This document shows positions 43,261-56,149 of a stretch of 64,000 nucleotides of DNA, one piece after another. Numbering within the stretch: the stretch's first letter is position 1; the number at the start of each line of letters is the position of its first letter. The stretch comes from Chrysemys picta bellii (lineage: Eukaryota > Chordata > Testudines > Emydidae). Position numbers and translations under genes: made by a program. Location of the stretch: positions 101,926,434 through 101,990,433 of the forward strand of contig NC_088795.1 of the NCBI RefSeq assembly GCF_011386835.1. Reading direction: 5' to 3'. Under the pieces are notes generated by a model. The model saw only the letters and a list, made by a program, of their open reading frames with translations, did not search any database and was not told the DNA's origin.

Positions 43261-45004
43261 CATAGAGGCCAGGATTTTAGTATGAGAAGCATTTTGTTTA
43301 CTAAGAGAACATCCATATTTACATTATTTGGAAAAGAAAAACAAAACAAAAGAAAAAAGCTTAAACAGAAACCCTTATGCATAGTAGCATGCACTTTTGC
43401 TTTTACCCAGAAAGAGTCAGATCTTGGAGGTAAGCTTGAGAAATCCCACAAAATTATGAATTTCAGATCAAATGTGTGACATCAGACAAGTATGTACCAC
43501 ACCACACCTAGGATTGGACTCTCCTAAATGCCCTCTATACCACCCAGTGTCCAGCTCCCTCACTGCCATCTGTACATTCGTTCTCCCATCCTGTAGCTGA
43601 TGCAGGGGATGAGGGAGGACCATAACCATTTTGGCCTCCCTTCTGCTATGTGTGGAGGCTGGAGCTGGCAGATCTCTGCACCACCCCTCCTTCTCTGCTA
43701 GTCTGGGTGAGAGATGGGGAGCATCACAGACTGCACTAGAGCTCCCCTTACTGGCTGCATGCAGTTTCATCTGTTGTGCCACTCTTTCCCCATCATCTTA
43801 ACAGGGACTCCTGGAAGAAGGAACTGTTGAGCCTCTTCCAATGACAGCAGGAATGAGGATAGGAAGCAATGGCAATGTTGTTCCACCCAGGTAAAAAGTG
43901 GCATGGGACAAATCCTGCCTCTTCCTACATCCATGACTCTGGGATACTAGAGAAGTGATACTATACTTTTCTATGCTAGGGTGATGGTTGAATTATCCAA
44001 ATTTCACCAAGTCATATGAAAATATACAGTCTGGTGAGAAGTTATTTTTGGTGGGCAGTCTTAGACCAACGTGTCAAATCGAATTTCAGTGGTCACCCAA
44101 ACATGCCACAGGTTGGTGTGTCTTCTCAGCAGATTTTAGACAGCACACATTACAATTTAAGTAAAAGGCATAGTGGGTTGTTGTTGTTTTTTTACACAAA
44201 AGTATAGTATTTATACATTTGACGAATAAATATTATTGATCATTTTGAATACTAAGCAAGTATTTTTCAAGGTTAAATATCTTCGCCATTTCCCATCATT
44301 CTTTTCTAAGAACCAGAAGAGGTTAGTCTACTTTATGGTTTTACTGCCAAAAAAAGAATCTTTTTTTCTTTTTCTTTTTCTTTTACAGGGATTACCACAA
44401 AACCATCTGAAATTGCAGACAGATCATGTGTTCTTTTTCTTTTCATTATATGAAAAAAGTGCAGCCTAGTTCACATATCATTTAATTACAGATTAAAAAT
44501 GCAACACCATCTCTGATCTACATACACCCAATTTGACCCCAAATTTTATTTTAATGTGATTTAAAATGTAAAATGCTTTTTGCACTTGACTCTGAAAATT
44601 AGGATTAACAGGTATATTCTATTCTGTTGTATGCGCTTAACCTTCTTTTCCTATGAGTGAGATCTATTTATTATTATTAATTGTCTGGTAGCTGTAACTA
44701 GAAGACCCAGCCCAATTGTTATAGGCAATGTGCACACACACAACAAAAAAAGTATTCATATAAAATGTGCATCAGTAGTAGAGTAGATAGAGAGAGTAAC
44801 TAAGCACTACAGTGGTGCTACAAGTACCAGTATAACAACTGAGTGAATATCAATTTACTAATATTTTAAACATTTTGGGCCAAATTCTGACACTTTTTGG
44901 CTTTGTGCATACAACAGGCATGTCCTAATTCTGCAAAAGTAAACGTGACTGTGAGCCCCTATTTTGGTTGGTCCCAGTTTCCCACCTCCACCCTGGTGAA
45001 AATT
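43261..45004. other. No recognised gene
   Basis: Non-coding; 43490-43800 is more GC-rich than its surroundings but has no recognised repeat or exon. Confidence 0.45.
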
Positions 45005-45305
45005 AGAGAGGCAGCAGAGTATAGTGGTCAGAACCAGGAGTGTGAGCGAGACATGATTTTTCTAATCCTGGCTTTGACATGGAATGTCTGTGTGACCTTG
45101 GACAAGTCACAGAAACTCTCTGTACCTCGTGTATAAATGGCAACAATCCTACTCCTGAACTAATGCTTGCCCGGATGCAAGGTTTACTTCTTTTCTCTTT
45201 CTCCATGCCTCTCTTGTCTATTCAGATTGTATGTTTCTCACAGCCGGGATTGTCTCTTACTATATGCTTGTACAATGTCTAGCACAATGAGGCCATGATT
45301 CCAGG
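45005..45305 (+). repeat. MIR/CORE-SINE element, nearly full length
   Basis: The sequence begins 'gaggcagcagagtatagtgg', passes through a decayed tRNA-like head with 'taatcctggctttgacatgg', then 'gtgtgaccttggacaagtca' and 'cagaaactctctgtacctcg', and ends near 'tgtacaatgtctagcacaat'. This is the characteristic order of amniote MIR-related CORE-SINEs on the plus strand. Confidence 0.88.
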
Positions 45306-48300
45306 CCATGATTCTAGTGAATGTTTGCGTCTGGTTGAGGGGAGCTGGAGTCTGGGTGGAATATTTCTACAGCACATTCCTCTCTCGGGCTCCGGCATTT
45401 TGGGTGGGATTGACTTAAACTCTGCTCCTATTGAAGTAAATGCCAGTTTTACCATTCACTTCAATAGGAGCAAAATTAGGCCAATGCTGAGTGCGTCTGA
45501 ATGGACCAGCCTTTATGTGCATGCATTTACACTTCCCAGAGCCAGAGTCTAGCACCAAGATGAGTTTAAAACAGGATGAGAATAGACATGCAAATCCTAA
45601 TGTATTGCTAGACATATGAAAGTTATTGGAAACCTTATCTGTCATTTTATAGGAAGAGCTTCTAATACCTTTATAAATGTATACTATTTGATATATTGTT
45701 TTTATTACCTGACAAGTGCCGATAAGGAGTATAATATTTGTTTCCCTTGTGAGCACAATAATGGTTAATTTATTCATACTGGATTTTGTAATCATAAACT
45801 CTAATGTTTCTTTCTCGGTTCCAAGAAACTTCACTTCTCTAAATGCCAAGTGACTAGAAAAATAAAACAAAACAAACATAATCTACCAAGAATATTACTC
45901 CTCTTATTAAGTATGTCCATCCCAAAGGAATTTAGGAGAAAAAGCTGATAGCTAATATTAGGTGGAAGGTCAAAATTAGCATTTTGATAGGAATATTTTG
46001 GCAAGTATTCTGCCATTATAAGACCATAAACTTTGTGCATTTTGTTATAAAGATTAAATTAAGGCAAAACAGGAACCATGGCTATTTTGCATTCATAAAT
46101 ACATAATGATAGTTCTTCCTCTGTATACCACTCATGCTATGGGTTTTTATTGGGTATAAAGCAAACAAATCAATAATTTGCTCGGGCACATTTGTTTGAG
46201 GAAAAAGTACTCTCCTGCTTTGATAGGTATTAGTCAGAAGAAATTATCTCTTTTTAGTCTTTGCTCTTTTAGCACACGCAAGTGACAAGCATTTGGTACG
46301 TGTGTTCAGCTGACAATAGAGCTTTGTCATTCTGATGAGAAATGAAAAAGAAGAATTGGATTAATTTAGTTATAAAGAGATTTACATTTTGCTTCTTCTA
46401 ACACGTCTTGGTGAGAGTGATGAATAAGAAATGAGATAAGTAATTCCTTCTGAAGCCACCATTTCTGAGAGAGGTAGAAAAATTCCACTCACTGAAATAT
46501 GGAACACATCTCTGGCAGGTAAACCCAAAGAAAGTTCTCCTTTGTTATTAACTAAACTCACAAGAGAGAATAGAGTCTGCAAGATGTATGGTCTTATTTC
46601 TCTGCTGGAGCACAGGGACTTTTAGTATGCAGTAGTGTACAAAATCTCTTGGACCCCCGTGGTACAGTTAGGTTTAGAGAAGTCGATATTGTGATCACTT
46701 GCAAATCTTTGGTACTTTAATATCATCTGGAATGGTTCTGAGTGACATCATTTGGATTTTTACAGGGTATAATAAACAGTTCAGAGGCAAATTGCTTCAC
46801 ATATTTTCTTAACAGTCACTTTTCATTTCCTATCCCTTGACTACTTTTATCGTCTGTTTTTTATGTAGTAACATGGATCAGCAAAATTCAATGGTGCTTT
46901 GGTTAATGGTTATCTAGAGATATGAGGGATCATTCCCCAAATATACAGGTAACATTAAAAGAGCAGCACATCAGCAGAAAAATGTATTATTGGACAGGGA
47001 GACTGGGGAGAAGGAGAGGAAAAACGATATTTTGGAAGAATAAGACTTCACTGAAACAAAACGATAAACAAAAGCATGCAAAAAAAATGTCAGTTAGCAA
47101 TTACACTAATAACTGTGAAAGCTGCTGTTGTGCCTCCCAACGGGTGGTCAGACATGACAGAGCAATTAAGTAATTACCAGAGTCCTCCATCTGCTGGCTT
47201 CATTCACTGGGTCAAATTCTGCCCACTGATACACACATTCTGCCAGACCTTACAATACCCTAAGAAGCCAAAATGTGATGTAATGTATAGAAAAACAAGT
47301 CCAAGGTGAAAGATGCAACTCTGGAAATGATGCTTTTTGAAAGTTATAAAATAACTGGGTTAATTTAAATTTGCTATGTCTCTTCTTTAGGGTCTTGCTG
47401 CCCTGTCTGTATGCGCTTTCTGTTTATTTTTGTCTAACTTCAGCCTTAGAATCACTTTCTTGTTATAAGTTTGTTTTATCTTTTGCTCTTTACAAAACAC
47501 TAACTGTGTGTACTAACTACACAGGCACACTGGAGCCCAAATAACCTTATTCACTAAATATACACATTGTCTGGCTCTGCCAAAAGAAGGACAGGAGACA
47601 TTTGACATGGGTTTAATCAAGCTGCAATTTTATTATTAGATGTCTGGGACTACCTGGCAGATAAAAGTGTATAGTGCAGGTAATCCCATGTCTATTCCAT
47701 AATTACCTGGGGGGCTTTTACCAGCTCCCCCTCTTTTTCCATCCATGTCCCTCCAGCAAATCCATTGCCAGGACCTTATCATCCCCCCGGCTCCGCCCCA
47801 TCCAGGTAGGAGGGTTAAGGTGGGCTATAAGAATGGGGGGTTGGCTCCCTGCTGTACCAATCATAGGAGTCCCCAACTGCCCCCTGTTCATTCCTTTAAT
47901 GAACACCTCTTTTAAAGTTCTTTTCCAAGCCATTTATTAGGTCACTGTATACCTTTCCTGTGGACTACCTGCACCTGTCCTACACTTAAATAATGAATTG
48001 TGACATATGGCCTACCTCCCGTCATGCCATGCCATGCATGAATAGAGCCTTTCCTGAAACCCACTGTGGGGAAGGCGAAACCCCCCCACCCCCAACAGTA
48101 TCCAAGCTAATATGGTGGTAAGGGAAAAATGCCTTCCCAGCCCCCCTAAAAAAAGGGCGGCTAGTGTAATGCCCACAGTAGGTGTTGACCAAACCTGGTA
48201 TTTTACCACCTAAAAGGGAGGGAGGATGGGTCCTGCTTCAGCCTTGGTAAATGTAAAAGGGGAGGCTTCAGGCACTGAGCTGCACCTTTTAAACTCTGCA

Positions 48301-48599
48301 TTCCCAGGCAATGAGTCGGCAACCATGCTCACCTTTTTGTTTTTGCAGCAGTTTTCATCTCCCTTCCCTCCCGCCCCCAGCAGCCATAAAGCACTGTTCC
48401 CTTCATTCGGACAGCCAGCCAATGTCCCCTGCTTAAAGGTGCAGGGCAGGCAAACATGTCAGACCTAGATACATACATGCTTCTGCTCTGACTGGTTTCT
48501 GGCAGCTTCTAAAGCATAGAACACAGTGAGCACCACTAGAGGCCTCACAAACTATTTAAGGTTGGAGATACTACCTTATTCCAAGGCTCAATATGCAAA
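45306..48599. other. No recognised gene
   Basis: 45410-45475 is a short palindromic repeat (cctattgaagtaaatgcc facing cacttcaataggagc). 47590-48480 is a moderately GC-rich, repeat-like block that I cannot classify. The remainder is AT-rich without exon signals. Confidence 0.4.
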
Positions 48600-49620
48600 A
48601 GGAGTTAGGCATTTAAGTCTCTATTTTAGGCTCCTAATTCCCAGGTTTGGTTCCCCTGTGATGCACAGAACTACTGCCTAACCTTTGTAGATGCCTAAAC
48701 TCATTCAGTGCCTAAATTTTCAGGGGAAAAGTTCCTAGGCATCTATGCTTCTGTCTCTGAGCATGCATACTACTGCTTCCCTATTGGCATCTGGACTAGA
48801 GTGGCCACTCTCACATTCCTTAGAATGCTGGGTATTTAGGTACTTCCAGGAATGGTGTAGGCCCACGCTCCCATGAGGTCATGCCACATGGGGGACGCAA
48901 TTTTGAAGGGTGTGCCACTCCGCTCTGCCCCTGCCATTGTGATTTCTCATGGTGTGTGTGCAAGGTCTCGCCAGTGTGGACAGAGTAGTGCACTCTTCAA
49001 AAATGGAATTCGCTGTCTGATATGGGAGAAAACCACATCTGGTTTTGTCTCTGTACCAGACAGGGAACAAACCACCCAAAAAGAGAACTGTCTAGCTTAT
49101 AACGAATTAATGGCCTGCCTAGTCTGGACATCTATCTCCTGCCTAAGCCCCAGAGCTATTCACAAACCAGGGGAAGATGTGTGTGTTCGACCTGGCACAA
49201 TCCAGAAGGTGTGCTCAGAGGCCAGCTACTGGATAGGTCATAGTCAAAACCATCCACCTTAAAACTTTTAGTATGGTGATACACCCAATATAACATTTAG
49301 CAGTGGTTAGGGCCCTCAACTTGGATGTGGGAGAATCAGGTTCAATTCTCCACTGAGGCAGAGGCAGAGAGAGGATTTGAACAGGGGTCTCCCACATCTC
49401 TCAGGAGCATGCTCTAACTTCTGATCTATGAGCTAATGTGATGTGAGGATCCTTCTCTCTCTCCTGTTGAAGCTGTTCCACTGTGGACAACATAAGAGTG
49501 ATTAGAGCAGGGAGGGGGGAGGTTTCCAAGCAGATGCATTAACACCTGGGTTACAGAGTCATTCTCACTCTCTCTTTCTGGCCCACTGACTGTTTCACTG
49601 TGGATAAAAACTTAAATATG
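48600..49620. mobile_element. Larger relative of the tRNA-like inverted-repeat element at 7791
   Basis: It starts around 'ggagttaggcatttaagtct' and includes 49300-49360 'agtggttagggccctcaact' followed by 'tggatgtgggagaatcaggt' and 'tcaattctcc', a tRNA-like A-box/B-box pair. The order of blocks (ctctcctgttgaagctgttc, then cactgtggataaaaac) parallels 8180-8360. The right end is not found, so the boundaries are approximate. The 129-codon frame at 48873-49262 has no recognised domain. Confidence 0.5.
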
Positions 49621-50999
49621 GGAGACAAAGTTTTAAAAGGGCAGAAGCAGTTCTGCTCAGGGGCCGTTTTCCTTCAGTCCTTGAAGGCGGAGCAACCCAG
49701 CATTTGGCAAACCATGAGCCAAGCACTGAAGCAGAAGGATTCTTGACAACCCAAGGGATTTCTGGCCACAGCCCAAAGATTGTCCTGGAGTGGTAATAAA
49801 ACTAAGGCAGGGGCATGAATGTAGTGTTTATTGTATATGATTGATTAAGTAAAGGAACAAAGATGTTGGAATCTGTGCAAAGAGTGTGAGCAAGTAGGAC
49901 CAGCTTAGCCTCGGTTGCCCTGCTTTCCAGGGGATCAGGTTACAGTTTGTCGCAACCTGCATGGAATGTGGAGGGAAGAGCACAGTTTGGAGGAGGCATC
50001 AGCAACTCAGTTTGTAGGCACTTGACTGGAAAGCTAGCTGCAGTTGCAGCATCTCTGTAAATAGCCAGTTTTCTTTGTCAAGCTTGGTGTCCTTCATGTT
50101 AACACCCAGAACGCATGTTAACAACCAAACACAAGAGGAGCAAAAGATTACTATATCATATTCTCAAAGCTGAGTTGAAGGGAAGTAAACACATCTTAGT
50201 CATAAATACACACACACACAGAGGAAAATATAAATATTTGCTTTTTTTTCCTGATGGTTGTTCATGTCCATGTTATTTTTTGAGCCTATAAGGAACAGTG
50301 GGGTTGGCTTACAAACAACTGAGAGTAATGGAAAAAATAACCAACTATAAGTATGGCTTGTTAGTAGATCTGCATGCATAGCTTATAGTAAGTAATGTAT
50401 TTGATGAAGGTAACTATTTTTTGCTTTGTGATTTGTCTGTGTACAGCGTACACTTTTCTCCATCTTATCACTTATTTGAAATTATGCACTGAATTATTTC
50501 TTCAAATCTTTCTTTGTCTGTAATTTGTTCATGAGTAGTTCATTGGTATTCAAGATTCTAGCTGTTTTGGTTGGTTTTTAACTTGATGCATAAATCACAT
50601 TGTATTGTTTATATGTTCTGATTACAATAGAATCAGGTTTCCAGTGAGAATATCCATGCCAACTTCAACATTTGCTTTCCTCAAACTATCCCTAATATGT
50701 CCATAAAATTCACTTTATCCTTGAACATTCCTACCATCAAACTTGTTCACTGGAATATTTGTGGAAAGTGAACAGAAAATGGTCAAGGATACTGCTCAAG
50801 TGAATTTTATATTATCTTTTCTATCCAATAGAGTAAGTTTTCTGCCCAAAGTCCAGTCTGTTGCAGAGCCGTCTGGCTACTGAGGAACCAGGATCCAGAC
50901 TTTCATGAAACACATGTACTCAAGATGTCTCTTCAGTGAATGGATACATAGTGTCTTTCTCCATCCTGTGTTATACTGAATCACTCTTTTGTCTTTATA
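49621..50999. other. No recognised gene
   Basis: Non-coding, AT-rich from 50090 on, with a short (CA)n run at 50206-50220. Confidence 0.5.
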
Positions 51000-51187
51000 C
51001 ACAGACAGGTGATCCCCTGTCTGTTACAGTTTAGCTTAACAAAGAGAAGGTTAAGGCGTTATTTGATTACAGTCTATAAGTACCTACATGGGGAACAAAT
51101 ATTTAAAACTGGTCTCTTCAGTGTAGCAGATAAAGGTATAACATGATCCAATGGCTGGAAGCTGAAGCTAGACAAATTCCATGGCCG
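51000..51187 (+). mobile_element. CR1-like LINE ORF2 fragment
   Basis: In broken frames the plus strand gives SLTKRRLRRYLITVYKYLHG followed by EQIFKTGLFSVADKG and NGWKLKLDKF, matching the C-terminal block of vertebrate CR1 or a related LINE. It stops abruptly at about 51187 where a GC-rich block begins. Confidence 0.65.
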
Positions 51188-52129
51188 GTGGGTATAATAG
51201 GCAAGGGCGGGCAACGCACAGCCATCCCTGCTGCCTGACACCTGGGCCGTGGTGCCCTCCCCCCCGCCTCTTCCCCTCCCTGCTCTGACCCTTCCCCGAG
51301 ACTCCCATGGCTTGCTGCTGCAGCCTGGGATGAGTCTTCCTCATCTCCTCTCCTCTCTTCTCTTCCACCCCATCCCCTTCCCCCCCCAGAGGTCCCCGCA
51401 GCTGCAGGCTGCCTCTCTCCCCACCAACTCCTCCCCATGGGGCGCGGTGTGTGTGTCGTGAATGCGAGTGGGGAGTCAGTGGCAGACGGGGGGAGTGAGG
51501 AGGCAAGTGGAGGGGATCCCTGAGTAACTACACAGTGAAAAATCCTTCCAGAGACCTAGTAGCAAAGATCACTGAAACTGTTAAAGAGCCATTAAAGTGG
51601 CAATGAAGCCATTTAACAGGCATCTGCCAATGCCCAGGAAGCCTTTGGCCACATTCAGCTGGCTTTAGTATTGTAGGAAAATGTGTTATTGGGGTTAAAA
51701 GTGGTTTCCAAATAATGACCCTTCAGTTACTGCTTCTGGGTACAGAGAATAATTGCTAACCTGGCTCAAGGAGGAGCTGAACATAGCCAGTGAGTTTATT
51801 TCTTGATCTAATCATTTTATTCAAACCCAGTTTAAGTAAACGAGTCTGGCAGGGAATTCTGTGTAAGAAAGGTGATTAAACTACTGCCTGAATGCAGGCT
51901 GTCAGTGACAAGCCTTTTCAAAAGGAGAGATTAGGCTTCAGGTTGGCGCAGGTAGCCTAGCTTTTTGTCTCTCTCTATACAGCATACACCGAACTCCCTG
52001 CCATGCAGAGGAGAATCTATCTGGTAATTAAGCTATACCTATTGCCTGTTCAGTTCCCTTGGGGAATGTTGTTAGTGCTTTAAGGTGAAAAGGAGAGAGG
52101 GTATCACGGGACGGGGCATTAGTAGGGTG
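51188..52129. other. GC-rich block and unassigned DNA between two LINE pieces
   Basis: 51190-51520 is strongly GC-rich and pyrimidine-biased on the plus strand, giving frames up to 112 codons on the minus strand that are low in complexity. 51520-52130 has no identified content. Confidence 0.45.
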
Positions 52130-52402
52130 AGTGACTATAACAGGGTTCAAAAAAGAACTAGATAAATTCATGGAGAATAGGTCCATCAATGGCTATTAGC
52201 CAGGATGGACAGGGATGGTGTCCCTAGCATCTGTTTGCCAGAAGCTGGGAATGGGCAACAGGGGATGGATCACTTGATGATTACCTGTTCTGTTCAGTCC
52301 CTCTGGGGCACCTGGCCTTGGCCACTGTTGGAAGACAGAATACTAGGCTAGATGGAACTTTGGTCTGACCCAATATGGCTGTTCTTATGGTCTTATGTTA
52401 TG
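52130..52402 (+). mobile_element. CR1 LINE 3' end, plus strand
   Basis: 'aactagataaattcatggag', 'gtccatcaatggctattagc', 'caggatggacagggatggtg', 'cctctggggcacctggcctt' and 'gatggaactttggtctgacc' form the 3' untranslated end of a turtle-type CR1. The end 'caatatggctgttcttatgg' is the forward version of the repeat seen reversed at 20036. This looks like one of the better preserved LINE ends in the window. Confidence 0.92.
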
Positions 52403-52690
52403 CTCTTATGTGAGGCAGCGAGCCTGCTGCACAGCAAGTGGGGGTGGGGGGTTCGTGGTGGGCGGGGAAAGGGTCTGGTCAGAGCAGGGGGTGAGGAGGT
52501 GAGCAGCAGTTGGGCGAGTGGCAGGCAGGTGAGGAGGTGAGGGGATCTCATTATGGAGGTGAAGAGGTGAGTGGCAAGTCAGTGGTGGGTGGGGGCGTGG
52601 CGTGGGGCAGAGCAGGGGTGGAGTGTGGGCGGGGCTGTGGGCAGAAGAGGCAGGACAAAGAGTTTGCCTCCCCCAGGGGAAGTTTCACCC
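52403..52690 (+). repeat. G-rich, partly tandem block directly after a CR1 3' end
   Basis: Degenerate 'ggtgaggaggtgag', 'gtggcaggcaggtgagg' and 'ggtgaagaggtgagtggc' units repeat between 52485 and 52610. The plus strand is strongly G-biased. It abuts the CR1 end at 52402. Confidence 0.6.
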
Positions 52691-52849
52691 ACCACCCATG
52701 ACAAATTCAGAATAGGACTAAGGTGTACATTTTTTAACAGCGACAGTAATTAACTACCACAGCCGCCAAACTGTTTCCCAGGATAGAGCCCTCCATTCTG
52801 TAAGTACTGCATACATTCTTTTGTTCCTAGATATATACATTTAGCCACA

Positions 52850-53900
52850 TTAAAGCACATATTGTTTGCTTGAACCAGCTTACCAAGTGATCCAGATCAC
52901 TCTAAAGCAGTGACTTGTCTTCTTCATTATTTACCGCTGCCCCAATTTAGTGTTATCTGTAAACTTTATCAGTGATGATGTTATGTTTTTTTTCTGGGTT
53001 ATTAATAAAAATGTTAATTAGCATAGGGCCAAGAACTAATCCCTGTATTATCCTAAGTGAAACACATCTATTCAATGATGATTTCCTGTTTACAATTACA
53101 TTTTGAGACCTATCAGTTAGTCGTCTTTTAATCCATGTCATTTGTTAATTTTATATCTTTTTAATTTTTTATCAAAATGTCATGTGGCACCAAGTCAAAT
53201 ACCTTTCAGAAGTCAAAGTATATTATATCAACACTATTACCTTTATCAACCAAACTGTATCTCATTTTGAAAGAAAAAGATATCAAGTTTGTCTGACAGG
53301 ATCTATTTTTCCATAAACCATTATGGCATTAATTATATTACTCTCTTTAATTCTTCATCCTATCATATCCATAAAAGACTGTCAAAATAATTTTTAAAGG
53401 ATTATAGTGATGATGGAAGCAATTAATTTAAACAGAATTATATTTATATCTGTTTAACTAAGTATTTATATCACATTTATCACCACCTCTGAGGGCTTGC
53501 AAATAGATTTGCCAGGCACCTAACATCAGAAATGATGGATGATACACCTTTAACATGTCTTCAGTGATCCCCGTGATGAAATTAGAAATCAGATACAATA
53601 GTATTAAGGATCAGATAAGTACCAGAGTGATGACTAGATTATAATTAGTCTGCCTTTCTCCTATGGAAGAAAAGATGACTCTCAGGGAATAGATCCTAGC
53701 CTTGAAAAACTACTAACAGTGGCCATGATCTGCTTGTTTATGATATCAAAACAGAAAGCAAAGACAATAACATTATCATAGAAAGTAATCAATTTGTTGG
53801 TTGTAAAAATGTGTCATAACTTGTTGGAGTATCTTTCCAGGTACTGAAGATAGGCTCACTGATCTATAATTCCCTGGGACCTCCTAGACTCTAAAACACT
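52850..53900 (-). mobile_element. Old CR1/L3-type LINE fragments
   Basis: On the minus strand the frame 53141-52953 contains WIKRRLTDRSQNVIVNRKSS and IIQGLVLGPMLINIFINNPE, the RT region (pattern G.VLGPLLFNIFINDLE). Plus-strand text such as 'gttaattagcatagggccaa', 'gaactaatccctgtattatc' and 'tcatgtggcaccaagtcaaa' continues it to about 53350. A further matching piece, 'ggtactgaagataggctcac', follows at about 53838. The intervening 450 bases are unclear. Confidence 0.75.
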
Positions 53901-56145
53901 TTTCAGGATGAATGAACATGCAGTACTTTTTGTTTGAGGCTAAGTTATAAAAAGTTAAAAATATCATGAATCATTTGCTGTCCCTATGACAAATGTAGTT
54001 ATTGTCTGTCTAGAGACAGTTTAAGTCAAATTCATTCCCTGCATTCCTGGCTTCAATGGGACTATTTGTGTTTAAAGTTAAGCATGTGTGTGTGAATCTT
54101 GTCAGGATTGGGGCCTTAGTTTTTTTGTTTGTTGCCCAGCATTATGGTATCTAAACATTGGTACCCGAGAGGTGAATGCCAATCGATCCACAGAACAGTT
54201 ATGTTTTTTTCTACCATGCATCCTTGCTAACATACTTCATCCTTATCTCAACGGTGGGTAGGTCATTCTCTGTGAAAATCTTGGCCAGATGCTAAAACTT
54301 TGTTGCTCCCAATCTGGGCTGGATTCAGATTGGCTGCCTAGAAATGAAAGACTGTATAGTCTATTACCAGTACCTTGAGTTATCCTGTCCCCATTGAATC
54401 AGGGTTATAATTACTACTGTTTCATTATAATTTTATACTGAATATTCTATATTCCACTATATGAATAATACACACCTAAACTATGTGTTTCTAATTCATA
54501 ATTAGAGAAGGACGTGGACCACAGTAAAAGATTTAAATAAATTATTTGGAAAGATGGCATTGCAATGTCTGTGAAATCAGTTTTGAGCTCTTTGAATGCA
54601 CCTCTTTTCTGAATTTCCATTTATATTTCATGCAAACTGTGATCATTTATCTACAAACTAATCCTAATGAGGAGCTTTCCAGGTTTTCTGATGTGCAAAA
54701 TTATTTTTGCAGAAACTGAAGCCCCTCAGACATAAATTTTTACTTACCTGATATCAGTGGTGGGTCCTGTGATACTAAAAATGAATTTTTCACATCTGAT
54801 TCTTCAAAGCACTTGCTAGCTGAGTAATAATGTTTCCAGCACCCGCAAATGGTTTAATAGAAACACTTTTATGATCTTTTTTTTGCACCAGAAGACTCAC
54901 TTGCTCAAAATCTTTAGGATTTTCTCTGCAGTCAATTTTACACTCAGTAACCCAATCTATCCATAATATTCCCATTTGTATAACACTGAATTTCTAGACT
55001 TCCCTCAAGTATTAGAGAATCTACAGGTATGAAAATAAAATTATAACTATTGTTACAGTAGGAAATATGATTCCCTGATATGTCAGCCCATTGTCACATT
55101 TTCTTCCACTAGAAATGAATATATTTGTTTTGACTGGTATTGCATTTATAACCATTTTTGCATTTGTGAAAAGATTGCCCATATTTTGTTTTAATAGTTC
55201 TTTGCCAATATAATAACCTTAAAGAATGGGTAGATTGACATGCCTGTAATTTGTAAGATTGTAATCAGCACTGTAAATTAAGTGTTTATTCTCCATGTTA
55301 AATCTTATTTCTAAATTTCATTGTCCAGAGTGTTTATATGTTTCTGGTTGTATTATTTCACATGCTCAGTACCATCATGACAAATATTGTTTATGATTCT
55401 CATTAAATGCAAGAAAATCAAATTCCAATAATTTTCATCAAACAAAGGAAATCAAATGAGGAAATGAAAGGAATACGCAAATTGCTAAATACCATGGCTG
55501 TCAACTGCAGAAACTTTCCATCTCTGTAAGTGCTTAAACACTGCAGTAAAAAGCCTGGTATGAACAGATAAAATTGTTAGGGAAACTCATGCTTGAGTCA
55601 GTTTCACAAAATAAATCAAGTGCTTTCCTGGAAATAAATCTGCATGACCTATAGACTGCACTATTTTATCACCTGTTGACTAATTTGAAAGGACATAACC
55701 ACTTTTGAAACCTACACAATATGAATGTTTGATTTGTGTTTGGTGTGTCATTCAGGATGTTTAAGTAAGAAAGAAAAAATAGTTTTCTAATGTATGCCAA
55801 GGCAACAAAGAATTTTATAAAAAGAATTAACCTTTTGGATGGAATCCTGATTTTCACAAAGACAGAGAAACTTACCTTGCAAAGAATAAATAGTGTGCAT
55901 ATTATATTGCTCCTTTAGAAACATTTTTATTTGAACCATGTATAATATGTATGCATAAAAAACAGAAAATCTATTGTCCTTTGACCTCTATTAGCAACTT
56001 CTGTTTTGTTATAATTTGTTTTTTTTCTAGAAATAAATTCTTTTTGTACATTAATATCTTTGTATTGTAGGCTTTTTTATCTCTATTTGAATTTATTTAT
56101 TCATTATTGTTATTGATTTATTATTATTACTTAATATTTGTAAGA
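53901..56145. other. No recognised gene
   Basis: AT-rich. A palindromic MITE-like repeat of the type 'gcttcaatgggactatttgt' and 'aaagttaagcatgtgtgtgt' lies at about 54030-54115. The minus-strand 61-codon frame at 54790-54975 has no support. Confidence 0.45.
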
Positions 56146-56149
56146 CCAC

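Noticed and set aside
48873..49262. 129-codon plus-strand frame
   Set aside because: It lies inside a repeat related to the element at 7791 and has no domain.
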